Shown here in pieces: positions 1-8,380 of a stretch of DNA of 64,000 nt (within the stretch, counting starts at the first letter, position 1; every line of letters begins with the position of its first letter). The notes beneath the pieces were generated by a model. That model was not told where the DNA came from. It ran no database searches and saw only the letters and a list, made by a program, of their open reading frames with translations. The position numbers were made by a program, and so were the translations under genes. The DNA is from Bacteroidota bacterium (GTDB taxonomy: Bacteria > Bacteroidota > Bacteroidia > Sphingobacteriales > Sphingobacteriaceae): contig JAEXHI010000026.1 in the NCBI GenBank assembly GCA_023450085.1, forward strand, positions 1 to 64,000, read 5' to 3'.

Positions 1-315
1 CCTTCCCGTGAAAGTTTTTTTCATAGTGATGTTATAAGTAGAAGTATGTGACACCAATCTACAAAATCACCTGTAAATCAGCAAGAGAAAGAGAGGAAAT
101 TTAATTTCGACAAGACACCATCAAAAAGTTATCTAGGCAACTATCCTTTATAACAGCATAAACAAATACACAGATTGGAAGTGTTAATTTCCATTACATT
201 CATTTGAAATGGGAAGTGAAACTACTATTCTTAATTCCCTCTCTTCATTTATCCGCAATTCTCCATATTCATCTCTCCCCAATTCTTTTAAAAGAAAATA
301 AAGCACTTGTTTAAT
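1..315. other. Left-edge intergenic region
   Basis: AT-rich, without a supported gene or hairpin. It probably holds upstream promoter sequence for the GLPGLI gene at 353 and the end of an unseen neighbour. Confidence 0.4.
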
Positions 316-341
316 TACGAATATTTCGTAGTTTTACGAAA
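316..341 (+). promoter_or_regulatory. Predicted BlaI-type operator before the first GLPGLI gene
   Basis: Half-sites TACGA (316-320), TCGTA (326-330) and TACGA (335-339) form two overlapping inverted repeats. A TAGTTTTA at 329-336 resembles the Bacteroidota -7 element, with a TTG 19 nt upstream of it. The same arrangement stands before the gene at 1334 and before the BlaI-type repressor that starts at 7630. The repressor assignment is inferred from this sharing. Confidence 0.65.
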
Positions 342-352
342 AAGAGGTAATT

Positions 353-1249
353 ATGAAAAGTCTAATTTTACTTGCATTTAGCTTTTGTACCACTACATTG
401 CTTTTTGCACAAACATCAGAATGGGCAATAGCCAAGGCAAGATACAGCTATATCCATGTTAGGGACACCAATAACCGCAGCAATCCATATCAAGAAGACA
501 TGGTTTTACTGATTGGCAAAAGCTCCTCACGCTATACCAGTGATGTAAAAATGAAACAGCAATTGGAATTTTATCAGCACGTAAATGAACAGATCAAAAA
601 TAATGGTGGCACTTTAAATGGTGCACACATTAAATCTAACAGGAAGCGAATGACTGTTCCAGAAGATTATTACTTCTTTCATGCCGAAAACCAACTCGTT
701 AGGTCTGAATACTTAGTGAACACATATTTTGTTTCCGAAGCTATTCCTCAAATTGATTGGAAAATTACTACTGATACTGCCAGTTTCTCAGGAGTTAAAT
801 GCCAAAAAGCTACTACATTTTTTAGGGGTCGAAACTGGATTGCCTGGTTTGCTCCTGATATGCCTTTCCAGAGCGGCCCATGGAAATTGCACGGCTTACC
901 AGGACTTATTTTAGAAGCTTATGATTCCAAAAAAGAGGTACAATTCTTATTTGGAGGTTTCGAAGTTGTAGAAAAAAAGCCAAATGTTAGTAAGGAACCC
1001 TACATCGGTGAAATGGCTAATCTCGATGTAATGGCAAATGAAATCAAAATCCCTAACAAGGCGATAAAAACCACTAAAGAAGAATTCCTGAAACTGAAAA
1101 AGGCACAAGCCGAAGATCCCGCAGGTTTTGCAAAAACCCAGCTAGCAGGAAGCGGCATGGCAGGTTTAGCGCAGATGATTAAACAAGCTCCCGGAGGCAG
1201 ACCTACGCCAGCGGTTAAGATTTACAACAACCCTATAGAACTCCCTTAA
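353..1249 (+). CDS. GLPGLI family secreted protein
   Basis: 298 aa with an N-terminal signal peptide (about residues 1-20, ending FAQ). The motif LHGLPGLILEA in the middle names the family (TIGR01200-type), a Bacteroidota envelope family of unknown biochemical role. The first 60 residues and the WKITTDTASFSGVKCQKA block are shared with the next gene, so the two are tandem paralogues. The ATG is about 12 nt downstream of a TACGA/TCGTA operator, which suggests control by the BlaI/M56 pair at 5.7-7.6 kb. Members of this family are often encoded beside TonB-receptor-like proteins, as here. No enzymatic motif was seen. The family call is firm; the function is unknown. Confidence 0.88.
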   Translation: MKSLILLAFSFCTTTLLFAQTSEWAIAKARYSYIHVRDTNNRSNPYQEDMVLLIGKSSSRYTSDVKMKQQLEFYQHVNEQIKNNGGTLNGAHIKSNRKRMTVPEDYYFFHAENQLVRSEYLVNTYFVSEAIPQIDWKITTDTASFSGVKCQKATTFFRGRNWIAWFAPDMPFQSGPWKLHGLPGLILEAYDSKKEVQFLFGGFEVVEKKPNVSKEPYIGEMANLDVMANEIKIPNKAIKTTKEEFLKLKKAQAEDPAGFAKTQLAGSGMAGLAQMIKQAPGGRPTPAVKIYNNPIELP

Positions 1250-1290
1250 GCCCCTCCTTCCGTTAAAAATTGTTAAATCATTTTTATATC

Positions 1291-1316
1291 TACGATTATT
1301 TCGTAGATTTACGAAA
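1291..1316 (+). promoter_or_regulatory. Predicted BlaI-type operator before the second GLPGLI gene
   Basis: TACGA (1291), TCGTA (1301) and TACGA (1310) repeat the layout seen at 316-341. TAGATTTA at 1304-1311 could be the -7 element, so a bound repressor would cover the promoter. The site lies about 18 nt before the start codon at 1334. Confidence 0.65.
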
Positions 1317-1333
1317 ATTTAATTACTAGAAAC

Positions 1334-2281
1334 ATGAAAATTTTAAAAGCAACCATTATTGCCTCCCTTATCGCATCAACCACCTTTGCCCAAAGTGCCG
1401 ATAAAGCATTAGCCAGAGTGAGATATACCTTTTCTCATATGCGAGATACGACCCAAAGAGATAACTTCTACACAGAAAACATGTTATTAGTGATTGGTAA
1501 AAATGCTTCTGTTTATACCAGTTATGATAAAATCAACAGGGATGAGGAATTAAAAAAAATGCTTGAGGAGCAAATTAAAAACCAAGCAGGAAATCCAGGC
1601 GCCATTAACATCAATAGAACTTCTACTAAACCTGTTACCGCTATTGACTACTTCTACTTTGTTAACGAAAACAAATTTTTCACCAAAGAGCGAATCATTA
1701 CCAGCTATTTAATTGAAGAAACCGCTCCTAAAATCAACTGGAAAATAACTAAAGATACGGCAAGTTTTTCGGGTGTTAAATGCCAAAAAGCTTTAGCTTA
1801 TTTCAAAGGCCGCAATTGGATTGCTTGGTTTGCACCTGAGTTACCTTTCCAATCTGGCCCTTGGAAACTGAATGGCTTACCAGGTTTAATTGTTGAGGCA
1901 CACGATGAAAAAAACGAGGTTAAATTTCAGTTTGCAGGCATTGATAAAGTGACCGAAACCGTAGAGGCAAAAGACAAAGAGCAACCTGTTGCCATGGCCA
2001 ATGGCGGTACAGGTGTTATCAAATTTGCAGGAATGGACAGTAGTGCTTCTTATTTAGGGAATGAAATCAAACTACCTACCGATGCGGTAAAAACTACTCA
2101 AAAAGAATTAGACAAATTGAAAGAGGCTAGAGATAAAGACCCTCAAGGATTTCTTAATGCACAATTGGCCAGCAGAGGTGCCAGTTTTGGAGCAACTAAT
2201 ACTACCACAAGAATATCGGCCCCAAGTAGCATTAAAAAAATGGTAATCAATAACCCTATTGAGCTTCCAGAAAAGAAATAA
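1334..2281 (+). CDS. GLPGLI family secreted protein (second copy)
   Basis: 315 aa with a signal peptide ending TFAQ (about residue 20) and the family motif LNGLPGLIVEA. It is clearly homologous to the product of the gene 85 bp upstream: both carry RNWIAWFAPE/DLPFQSGPWKL-type blocks and end in NPIELP. It has an extra ~30-residue insertion after the GLPGLI block. It is probably co-transcribed with the outer membrane protein 63 bp downstream. Its own copy of the TACGA/TCGTA operator precedes it. Molecular function is unknown for the family; its position suggests an envelope role coupled to the downstream receptor-like protein. Confidence 0.88.
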   Translation: MKILKATIIASLIASTTFAQSADKALARVRYTFSHMRDTTQRDNFYTENMLLVIGKNASVYTSYDKINRDEELKKMLEEQIKNQAGNPGAININRTSTKPVTAIDYFYFVNENKFFTKERIITSYLIEETAPKINWKITKDTASFSGVKCQKALAYFKGRNWIAWFAPELPFQSGPWKLNGLPGLIVEAHDEKNEVKFQFAGIDKVTETVEAKDKEQPVAMANGGTGVIKFAGMDSSASYLGNEIKLPTDAVKTTQKELDKLKEARDKDPQGFLNAQLASRGASFGATNTTTRISAPSSIKKMVINNPIELPEKK

Positions 2282-2304
2282 CCCAAACCAACAAACTATT
2301 TATG

Positions 2305-2326
2305 GTGGTCATCAATTGATGGCCAC
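2305..2326 (+). other. Hairpin between GLPGLI gene and TonB-receptor-like gene
   Basis: GTGGTCATCA and TGATGGCCAC pair almost perfectly (one G-T pair) in the 63-bp gap between the two genes. There is no T-run after it, so it is not a normal terminator. It could be a processing or attenuation hairpin within the operon, or chance. Confidence 0.35.
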
Positions 2327-2344
2327 TTCCTAAACACACAAAAG

Positions 2345-4993
2345 ATGAAAAAGGTACTGTTTCTGCTCATTGCTTTAATAGGCATGGGCACTTCAATTGC
2401 TTTTGCCCAAAAACAACTAAAAGGCAACGTTAAAGATGAAAAGGCAAAGCCAATTCCTTCAGTAATGGTTAGCTTAAAGGATAAAGAAGGAAATACGGTA
2501 GCTTTTTCGCGCACCAATGAGAAGGGTGATTTTACCGTTAATGTTGATCCAGCAGGAACAGACCTCACCTTAGAACTCAGTATTTTGGGATTTGAAAAAA
2601 AATCCATTGCAATTACAGATTTAAGCAAACCTTATCAAGTGGTTTTAGCCGAAAGTGAAATTGCCCTGAAAACAGTTGAAGTAAAGAACAGACCGAGGTT
2701 AAGCTCAAATGGTGATACCTTAAATTATAAAACTTCTGATTTTTCGGACAAACAAGACCGCAGCATTGGCGATGTACTGAAAAAAATGCCCGGCATCGAA
2801 GTAGCCGAAAATGGCAAAATCAGCTACAATGGTAAAAACATTTCTAATCTGTACATCGATGGTGATAATTTACTGGAAGATAAATACGGTATAGGCACTA
2901 AAAGCATCCCTCACGGTGCGGTAGATAAAGTGCAGGTGATTGAAAATGACCAGCCCGTAAAAATGCTTCGCAAAAACAATACTAGTGAAGATGTAGCCCT
3001 CAACTTAGTGATTAAGGACGAAGCCAAATTAAAGGTAATGGGCGACATTAAGGCTGGTTTGGGCACTCCCGAAAGGTTTGATGCCAATGCAAACGCCATG
3101 ATGTTTAACAAGAAAGTAAAGTTCCTGAACAACTTAAAGGGCAATAACATTGGAATTGACCCTGGAATTGACCTTACGTCATTTAATCCTCCGACTACCG
3201 ACAACAACAAACCTTCCAATTTGCTTACCGCAGGGGCAGCAGGTGTACCTACCCTACCGCAAAGCAGAACCTTATTTAACAAAGCTGGACAGGCCAACCT
3301 TAACAACCTCTTCAAGTTTAACAATGATTTACAACTGCGAGCTAATGTTTCTTATTTATATGATGAACGTAAGCAGATCTATAACAAATCTTCTGAAACT
3401 AGATTAGCTGGTCAAACGATTAGCTATCAGGAAAACCAAGACAATTTTATCAATCCTCAAAAACTAAGAGGTCAATTTACTTTAAACGGAAATACAGATG
3501 GCTACTTTTTTAATAATGCTCTTTTGGTTGAATATAATCCTAATCGTACAAATTCTAATGTATTTATTAACGGCGTAGGCGCATTCCAATCGCTTAGCCA
3601 GGATATGTTCACCTTATCCAATGATTTGGCTTATCGCAAAAAATTGAAATCGGGGAATATCTTTCATCTTGCCTCAAGTCTCAGCCGCACTTCGCAACCA
3701 GAAACGCTTAATATCAAACCAGGGCTTAACGAAGACATCCTTAATAATGGGATGCCCTATAACAGCCTAAACCAATATTTGGAACTGCCTACGTGGTACA
3801 CCAACAATTCCGTGTCTATGGCCTTTCCAAAGGGTAATTTTGTACAAACTTACAGAGCGGGCTTTTTACTTCAACAACAAAACCTAGAAACCAATCTTAA
3901 TAAAGTTCAAAATGATGGCCGTATTGAATTGGCCATGGCAGGATCATTAAATGACTTAAACTGGTTCCGCTCTAAAGCTTATATTGAAAACAATTATGAA
4001 TATACTACGGATAAAATAACGGCTACTGTTCGTGTTCCTTTAAGTTATAATACCATCAACTATGACGATGCCAACCATGCTGTCGATAAACAATTACAAC
4101 GCTTTTTTGTAAATCCTTCGGTGTTTTTCAAATACCAAACCAGCCCTGAAAATTATGTGAGTGCTAATTATGCCTACAGAAATAACTTAGGCACTATAGA
4201 CGATGTTTATTATGGCGCTGTGCTACGCAATTATCGTTCGTTATTTGCCAACAATGCACCTGTATCTGAAAGCGCTACACATGTTGTTTCTGGTGCCTTT
4301 AATTTTCGAAAGGCAATACAAATGTTATTCGGAAACATTGGTATATCTTACAGCACCACCAATTTAAATACCATTTCAGCTTATACTTTAACCAACAATA
4401 CCCAACAGCGCATTGTACTTCCTTTGGAAAATCAAATGAAAACTTTATCCTTAAACAGTGGTTTAAGCAAATACCTATTCGCGCTTAAAAGCACTGTAAA
4501 TGCGGGTTTTAGTTACAGCCATAACCAGTACGAACAACTACAGAACAATGAATTGTTGCCTTTTGAAAGCGATACTTACACTTATAAGGCTGGTATCGAA
4601 GCAAAGCTTACCAAATTCATCAACTTTAGTTACAATGGTACTTTTTCTAACAACAAAAACAAAACAGTTAACAATGGCATTTCAACCAACTATCAACAGT
4701 TAAGGCAACAAGCTGGTTTAACCGTAACCATGCTCAAATCCGTATTCTTGAACTTCTCTGCGGAGCACATCTTTACCCAACAATCAAGCCAGCCAGATTT
4801 AAAATACCTATTTGCCGATTTCAATGTGAGGTATAAGCTACTGAAACTGAAAACCGACCTTGAATTTGGTATCACCAATTTGGCCAACGTTAAAAGGTTC
4901 GAAGCTATCAATGTTTCTGCCAACTCTTTAACGGTGGGTACTTATGAAATTCCAGGAAGAGTGGCCATGGTAAAAGCAACTTTTAATTACTAA
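2345..4993 (+). CDS. Carboxypeptidase-regulatory-domain TonB-receptor-like outer membrane protein
   Basis: 882 aa. A signal peptide (residues 1-22, ending AFAQ) is followed by a carboxypeptidase-regulatory-like beta-sandwich (about 24-105, starting KQLKGNVKDEKAKPIPSVMV). Next comes a plug-like domain with DVLKKMPGIEV and a VDKVQVIENDQ segment, then a long Asn/Tyr-rich beta-barrel region to the C terminus. This is the 'outer membrane beta-barrel' relative of TonB-dependent receptors often found beside GLPGLI proteins. It probably sits in the outer membrane and transports or binds an unidentified ligand. It lies 63 bp downstream of the second GLPGLI gene on the same strand and is followed by a terminator hairpin. 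No SusD partner is present, so it is not a classical glycan-uptake pair. Confidence 0.85.
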   Translation: MKKVLFLLIALIGMGTSIAFAQKQLKGNVKDEKAKPIPSVMVSLKDKEGNTVAFSRTNEKGDFTVNVDPAGTDLTLELSILGFEKKSIAITDLSKPYQVVLAESEIALKTVEVKNRPRLSSNGDTLNYKTSDFSDKQDRSIGDVLKKMPGIEVAENGKISYNGKNISNLYIDGDNLLEDKYGIGTKSIPHGAVDKVQVIENDQPVKMLRKNNTSEDVALNLVIKDEAKLKVMGDIKAGLGTPERFDANANAMMFNKKVKFLNNLKGNNIGIDPGIDLTSFNPPTTDNNKPSNLLTAGAAGVPTLPQSRTLFNKAGQANLNNLFKFNNDLQLRANVSYLYDERKQIYNKSSETRLAGQTISYQENQDNFINPQKLRGQFTLNGNTDGYFFNNALLVEYNPNRTNSNVFINGVGAFQSLSQDMFTLSNDLAYRKKLKSGNIFHLASSLSRTSQPETLNIKPGLNEDILNNGMPYNSLNQYLELPTWYTNNSVSMAFPKGNFVQTYRAGFLLQQQNLETNLNKVQNDGRIELAMAGSLNDLNWFRSKAYIENNYEYTTDKITATVRVPLSYNTINYDDANHAVDKQLQRFFVNPSVFFKYQTSPENYVSANYAYRNNLGTIDDVYYGAVLRNYRSLFANNAPVSESATHVVSGAFNFRKAIQMLFGNIGISYSTTNLNTISAYTLTNNTQQRIVLPLENQMKTLSLNSGLSKYLFALKSTVNAGFSYSHNQYEQLQNNELLPFESDTYTYKAGIEAKLTKFINFSYNGTFSNNKNKTVNNGISTNYQQLRQQAGLTVTMLKSVFLNFSAEHIFTQQSSQPDLKYLFADFNVRYKLLKLKTDLEFGITNLANVKRFEAINVSANSLTVGTYEIPGRVAMVKATFNY

Positions 4994-5071
4994 TTGTACA
5001 AGTTGTTCGAGCAAAATGAACAACAACGCAATAAAATCTCGATAGGTTAGTTAATATATTCGAGAGCTAAT

Positions 5072-5113
5072 AAAGCGGAAGTAGGCGGATGACCTCTTCC
5101 GCTTTTCTTTTTT
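5072..5113 (+). terminator. Intrinsic terminator after the outer membrane protein gene
   Basis: AAAGCGGAA and TTCCGCTTT form a 9-bp stem around a 16-nt loop, followed by a T-rich run. It closes the GLPGLI/receptor operon. Confidence 0.8.
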
Positions 5114-5167
5114 AGAAATTAGCAGTTACAAAATCAAAGAAAAAGCGTCTATACAAAAACAGAGAAA

Positions 5168-5743
5168 ATGAGCGACATTAAAATCCTAGATACCGAAGTT
5201 TTAAGTGATAATTGGTATGTTTTAAATAAGGTGACCTATGAAATTACTCGGAACGATGGCACCAAGCAAATACAAAACAGAGAAGCCTACGACCGAGGAA
5301 ATGGTGCTGTGGTATTACTGTACAATTTGGAACAGCAAAGCATAGTGCTCACCAAACAATTTCGCTTACCTACCTACTTAAACGGCAATCCAACTGGAAT
5401 GCTAATAGAAGCCTGTGCGGGCCTGCTTGACGAAGACAATGCTGAAGACTGCATTAAACGCGAAACTGAAGAAGAGACAGGTTATCAGGTTAACAAAGTC
5501 ACTAAAGTTTTTGAAGCGTATATGTCGCCAGGTTCCGTTACAGAGATTTTGTACTTTTTTATTGCTGCCTATGACAAGTCTATGAAAATACATGACGGTG
5601 GTGGCCTAGCACATGAGGAAGAGCATATTGAAGTGCTAGAATTTCAATTTGAAACTGCATTAAAAATGATTGACGATGGTGAAATCAAAGATGCAAAAAC
5701 CATTATGCTTATACAGCACTTGAGATTAAAAGGCATTCTATAA
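5168..5743 (+). CDS. nudK: Nudix hydrolase, NudK-like (GDP-mannose type)
   Basis: 191 aa, the usual length for NudK/ADP-ribose-pyrophosphatase-type Nudix enzymes. The Nudix box is seen around residues 88-108, with REtEEETGY providing the metal-binding glutamates, preceded by LIEACAGLLDED. The N-terminal strand ending in an EAYDRGNGAVVLLYN-type block and the LTKQFRLPTYLNG segment resemble E. coli NudK, which hydrolyses GDP-mannose. The exact substrate cannot be fixed from sequence; ADP-ribose is the main alternative. It is a single gene bounded upstream by one terminator and downstream by a bidirectional terminator. It is not obviously part of the neighbouring regulon. Confidence 0.82.
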   Translation: MSDIKILDTEVLSDNWYVLNKVTYEITRNDGTKQIQNREAYDRGNGAVVLLYNLEQQSIVLTKQFRLPTYLNGNPTGMLIEACAGLLDEDNAEDCIKRETEEETGYQVNKVTKVFEAYMSPGSVTEILYFFIAAYDKSMKIHDGGGLAHEEEHIEVLEFQFETALKMIDDGEIKDAKTIMLIQHLRLKGIL

Positions 5744-5777
5744 AAAAGAGAACCGATTAAAGCTCGGTTCTCTTTTT
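5742..5777. terminator. Bidirectional terminator between convergent genes
   Basis: AAAAAGAGAACCGA pairs with TCGGTTCTCTTTTT around a 7-nt loop. An A-run on one side and a T-run on the other make it work in both directions. It overlaps the stop of the minus-strand M56 gene (5757-5759). Confidence 0.88.
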
Positions 5778-7262
5778 AGTTTCTATACGTATTTGAGGCA
5801 TATGGTCTCCATCACCCTTAATCACCTGCACATGCTGAATTTCGTCGGCTTTTAAACCGCCTAACTCACCAGAGCGTAATATTTTACCATTAACCACATA
5901 ATCTACTTTACCTGAAACTCCTGTAGTATCTTTTGACTTGAATGCTCTCACCATCACAAATTTATCCTCAACAGGTGGCATTTCACTTGGTTTTTCCCCA
6001 GATTTAACCCTAATGGATATATTTCTTATCGCTGGCATTTTATCTACCGAAACACTATCCGTTTTCATAAAAAACACCTCTTTGGTTACTTTACCTTTAC
6101 CTTGCATCAATTTAGCATTTTCAGGCAAGTTGAATTTAGACTTTAGCATCGCAAATATATCCTCGGCATTAAGGCTCCCTTTAGATGTACTGTCTCTTTT
6201 AATAAGGATATTGCTCACAAAAACATCCAATTTAGAAATGCTGTCTGCCGCTGTTGTCTTTTCCAATCCTTCCTTTTTAACTAAAGGCTTTCGTTGAGCA
6301 ACTTTCGTATGCACAACCGCTTTAGCCGGTGTTGATACTTCTTCTTCGGCAATAGTTACCATTTTTGAAAGTATTGGCAAATGCTGTTTCAATTCCTTTT
6401 TTGAAATTGTAAATGCCAAAGTGGTCATTAATAAAACAGGAAGTGCAAAAAGATACCTACTCAGCGTTAGTTTCGATGAACGCTTGGCATTCATCATTTG
6501 GATACGTTTTTTTAAATCAGAAAGGTTAAAATTGTTCACAATAGCTGTAGATGGCGTTAACTGTCCTACACCCAATAAACTATATTGGTAAACTTTTCGG
6601 TCCATTCCTTTTTTAAGGATATTCTGGTCGGTAATAAACTCTAGGTTTTCCTTTACCGCTTTTTTCATCAGCCAAACTCCTGGATTAAACCAATAAAACA
6701 CCACACTCAGCTCAGCCAAAATAATATCTAGTGAGTGCCATTGTTTTACGTGAACCATTTCATGTGCCAGAATTGTATCCAACTCTTTATCGCTATGCAA
6801 AGCTGGATTTACATATACCGTTTGCCAAAATGAGAATGGCCCTACACTGTCATTTAACAGACGTACGTCGTAATTGGCTACCGTACCAGGTTCAGACTTG
6901 CGATGTATTTTATAAAGAGAGATAAATTGTATTGCCAACCTTATGGTCATCAATAATACCCCTAGATAAAAAAGTGCACTTAATATCGGCCAGTTATTGA
7001 TAAGAAAGCCAGTAGGAACCAATTCAGAAGCTTTTTGGTTAAGCTGCGGCAAATAAGTAACTACGTTATTATTAATTTCTTGGCCATGAAAAAACTCCGT
7101 TAAATCTATAAATGGATAAGCCGTCGAAAACACAATCCCCAACACCAAAAAACAACGGTTCAACATGTAAAAAGTTAGCCTCCGTAGCACCAGATAATAG
7201 GTTGCCGCAAATAAAAGCAGCACCAAGTTAATCTTTAAAAGGATGATGAAAAGATGTGGCAT
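5757..7262 (-). CDS. M56 family membrane peptidase (BlaR1/MecR1-like sensor)
   Basis: 501 aa. Three or four N-terminal membrane segments (about 5-25, 35-52, 90-115) lead into a cytoplasmic gluzincin domain with HEMVH at 167-171 (zinc ligands His167 and His171, catalytic Glu168). A further membrane segment (about 270-285, YLFALPVLLMTTLAFTI) and a periplasmic C-terminal region follow. In BlaR1/MecR1 the protease is activated by a signal and relieves repression by the BlaI partner. Here the C-terminal half is not a penicillin-binding domain, so the signal is unlikely to be a beta-lactam. The gene starts 2 nt after the stop of the BlaI gene, so the two are one operon. The sensed signal is unknown. 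Confidence 0.85.
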   Translation of the reverse strand: MPHLFIILLKINLVLLLFAATYYLVLRRLTFYMLNRCFLVLGIVFSTAYPFIDLTEFFHGQEINNNVVTYLPQLNQKASELVPTGFLINNWPILSALFYLGVLLMTIRLAIQFISLYKIHRKSEPGTVANYDVRLLNDSVGPFSFWQTVYVNPALHSDKELDTILAHEMVHVKQWHSLDIILAELSVVFYWFNPGVWLMKKAVKENLEFITDQNILKKGMDRKVYQYSLLGVGQLTPSTAIVNNFNLSDLKKRIQMMNAKRSSKLTLSRYLFALPVLLMTTLAFTISKKELKQHLPILSKMVTIAEEEVSTPAKAVVHTKVAQRKPLVKKEGLEKTTAADSISKLDVFVSNILIKRDSTSKGSLNAEDIFAMLKSKFNLPENAKLMQGKGKVTKEVFFMKTDSVSVDKMPAIRNISIRVKSGEKPSEMPPVEDKFVMVRAFKSKDTTGVSGKVDYVVNGKILRSGELGGLKADEIQHVQVIKGDGDHMPQIRIETKKRTEL

Positions 7263-7264
7263 CG

Positions 7265-7630
7265 CTATTGATTTTCTGGTTTCTCAATCAGGTCAATTAT
7301 CTCTTTAAGCTCGGCAGCACTAATTTTTTTGTCTTTGGCAAAAAAAGCTACCAGTTCTTTATAGGAATTTTGAAAATAGTCGTTCACGAAACCGTTCATA
7401 AAACGCTTTTTATAGTCAGCTTCTTTTACTTTAGCACTATAGCGAATAGCATTTGCATAGCGTTCGCCTTTTAAGAAGCCTTTACGCTCCAAATTCTTGA
7501 TGGTGGATGCTAAAGTCGTGTATGGTGTTTTGGGTTCAGGCATGGCATCCATAAAGTCTTTAATAAACCCCGCTCCTACTTGCCAAACGGCTAGCATTGC
7601 TTCTTCCTCTTGCTGTGTTAGTTTCTCCAT
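7265..7630 (-). CDS. BlaI/MecI/CopY family transcriptional repressor
   Basis: 121 aa winged-helix protein starting MEKLTQQEEEAMLAVWQ, with the family's TPYTTLASTIKNLERKGFLK recognition region (about 36-55) and a C-terminal dimerisation part. It is the partner of the M56 peptidase downstream. An inverted repeat TACGA/TCGTA/TACGA lies just upstream of its own start, and the same repeat precedes the GLPGLI genes at 353 and 1334. Autoregulation and control of those genes are inferred from that shared site. Length and domain content are normal for the family. Confidence 0.9.
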   Translation of the reverse strand: MEKLTQQEEEAMLAVWQVGAGFIKDFMDAMPEPKTPYTTLASTIKNLERKGFLKGERYANAIRYSAKVKEADYKKRFMNGFVNDYFQNSYKELVAFFAKDKKISAAELKEIIDLIEKPENQ

Positions 7631-7638
7631 CAGTTAAT

Positions 7639-7664
7639 TACGAAATAATCGTAAATATACGAAA
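7639..7664 (-). promoter_or_regulatory. Predicted autoregulatory operator of the BlaI/M56 operon
   Basis: On the plus strand TACGA (7639), TCGTA (7649) and TACGA (7658) show the same spacing family as at 316 and 1291. On the minus strand TATATTTA (7652-7659) resembles a -7 element inside the operator. The first half-site ends about 10 nt from the BlaI start codon. Confidence 0.65.
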
Positions 7665-8380
7665 GTAATAAACATATATGCAAGGGCTTAGGTGTTAATT
7701 TGTGTTAAGGGGAATACGACAGGCTTAAACTAATACCATTCATTTTTTGAAGCGCAGTTTTTGTATCGGAATTAAGGGAAAGTCCCGCCATCTGTTTTAC
7801 TCGTTTGGCAAGCTACGCTTGTTAACTCGTGCCCACTACTGTCGGGGCTATGGGGCAGTTTTAATGCAGTTATCAAAGTAATTTGAAAAGTAGGCTTCCG
7901 TTATTTCTAGTGGCTTGCTCCAACTATTCCGAGAGGAACGACGAGAAATTAAGCAACTAATGAAGATATGCCACCCTTTCAGGGTTATTTACCCTTTGCT
8001 TAACCTAAAATAATACCACCACTTCGTGGTTCTTTTTTGCATCTCGAAAGATTTCTCTCCCGAACATTCGGGATCGAAATGACGTGGAAGATAGCACAAG
8101 ACACTCCGTCATTTCGAGTAGCCTGCTCCAACTATTCGGAGAGGAATGACGAGAAATCTAATGACTTATTATTCTTTTTGGTTAAAATTCATTCTGCTGG
8201 ATTTCTCCTATCGTCGAAATGACGTGGGGATTAGAAATATCACCCTTTCAGGGTTATTTACCCATTGCTTAACCTAAAATAATATCACCACTTCGTGGTT
8301 CTTTTTGCATCTCGAAAGATTTCTCTCCCGAACATTCGGGATCGAAATGACGTAGGGGTTAGAAATAACGGCTAAGGATA
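7665..8380. repeat. Repeat-rich spacer with two ~114-bp direct repeats
   Basis: No gene is supported in this ~720-bp gap. A block beginning CACCCTTTCAGGGTTATTTA occurs at 7972-8085 and again at 8241-8353 with few differences. Each copy contains the hairpins CCACTTCGTGG and CCCGAA/TTCGGG and ends in CGAAATGACG. A second repeated element (GCTCCAACTATTC.GAGAGGAA.GACGAGAAAT) occurs at 7901-7950 and 8107-8159. CGTCATTTCG and CGAAATGACG ends stand in inverted orientation, as in dispersed Bacteroidota intergenic repeats. A 61-codon open frame (8037-8222) falls inside the repeats and is not credible as a gene. Confidence 0.75.

Noticed and set aside
5757..7630. Beta-lactam resistance sensor
   Set aside because: BlaI/M56 genes are present, but no penicillin-binding sensor domain or beta-lactamase is encoded nearby.
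8037..8222. 61-codon frame in the repeat spacer
   Set aside because: Lies across repeat elements and has no independent support.
7900..8353. CRISPR-like array
   Set aside because: Only two copies of each element, about 114 and 50 bp long, with internal hairpins; no short regular repeats and no cas genes.
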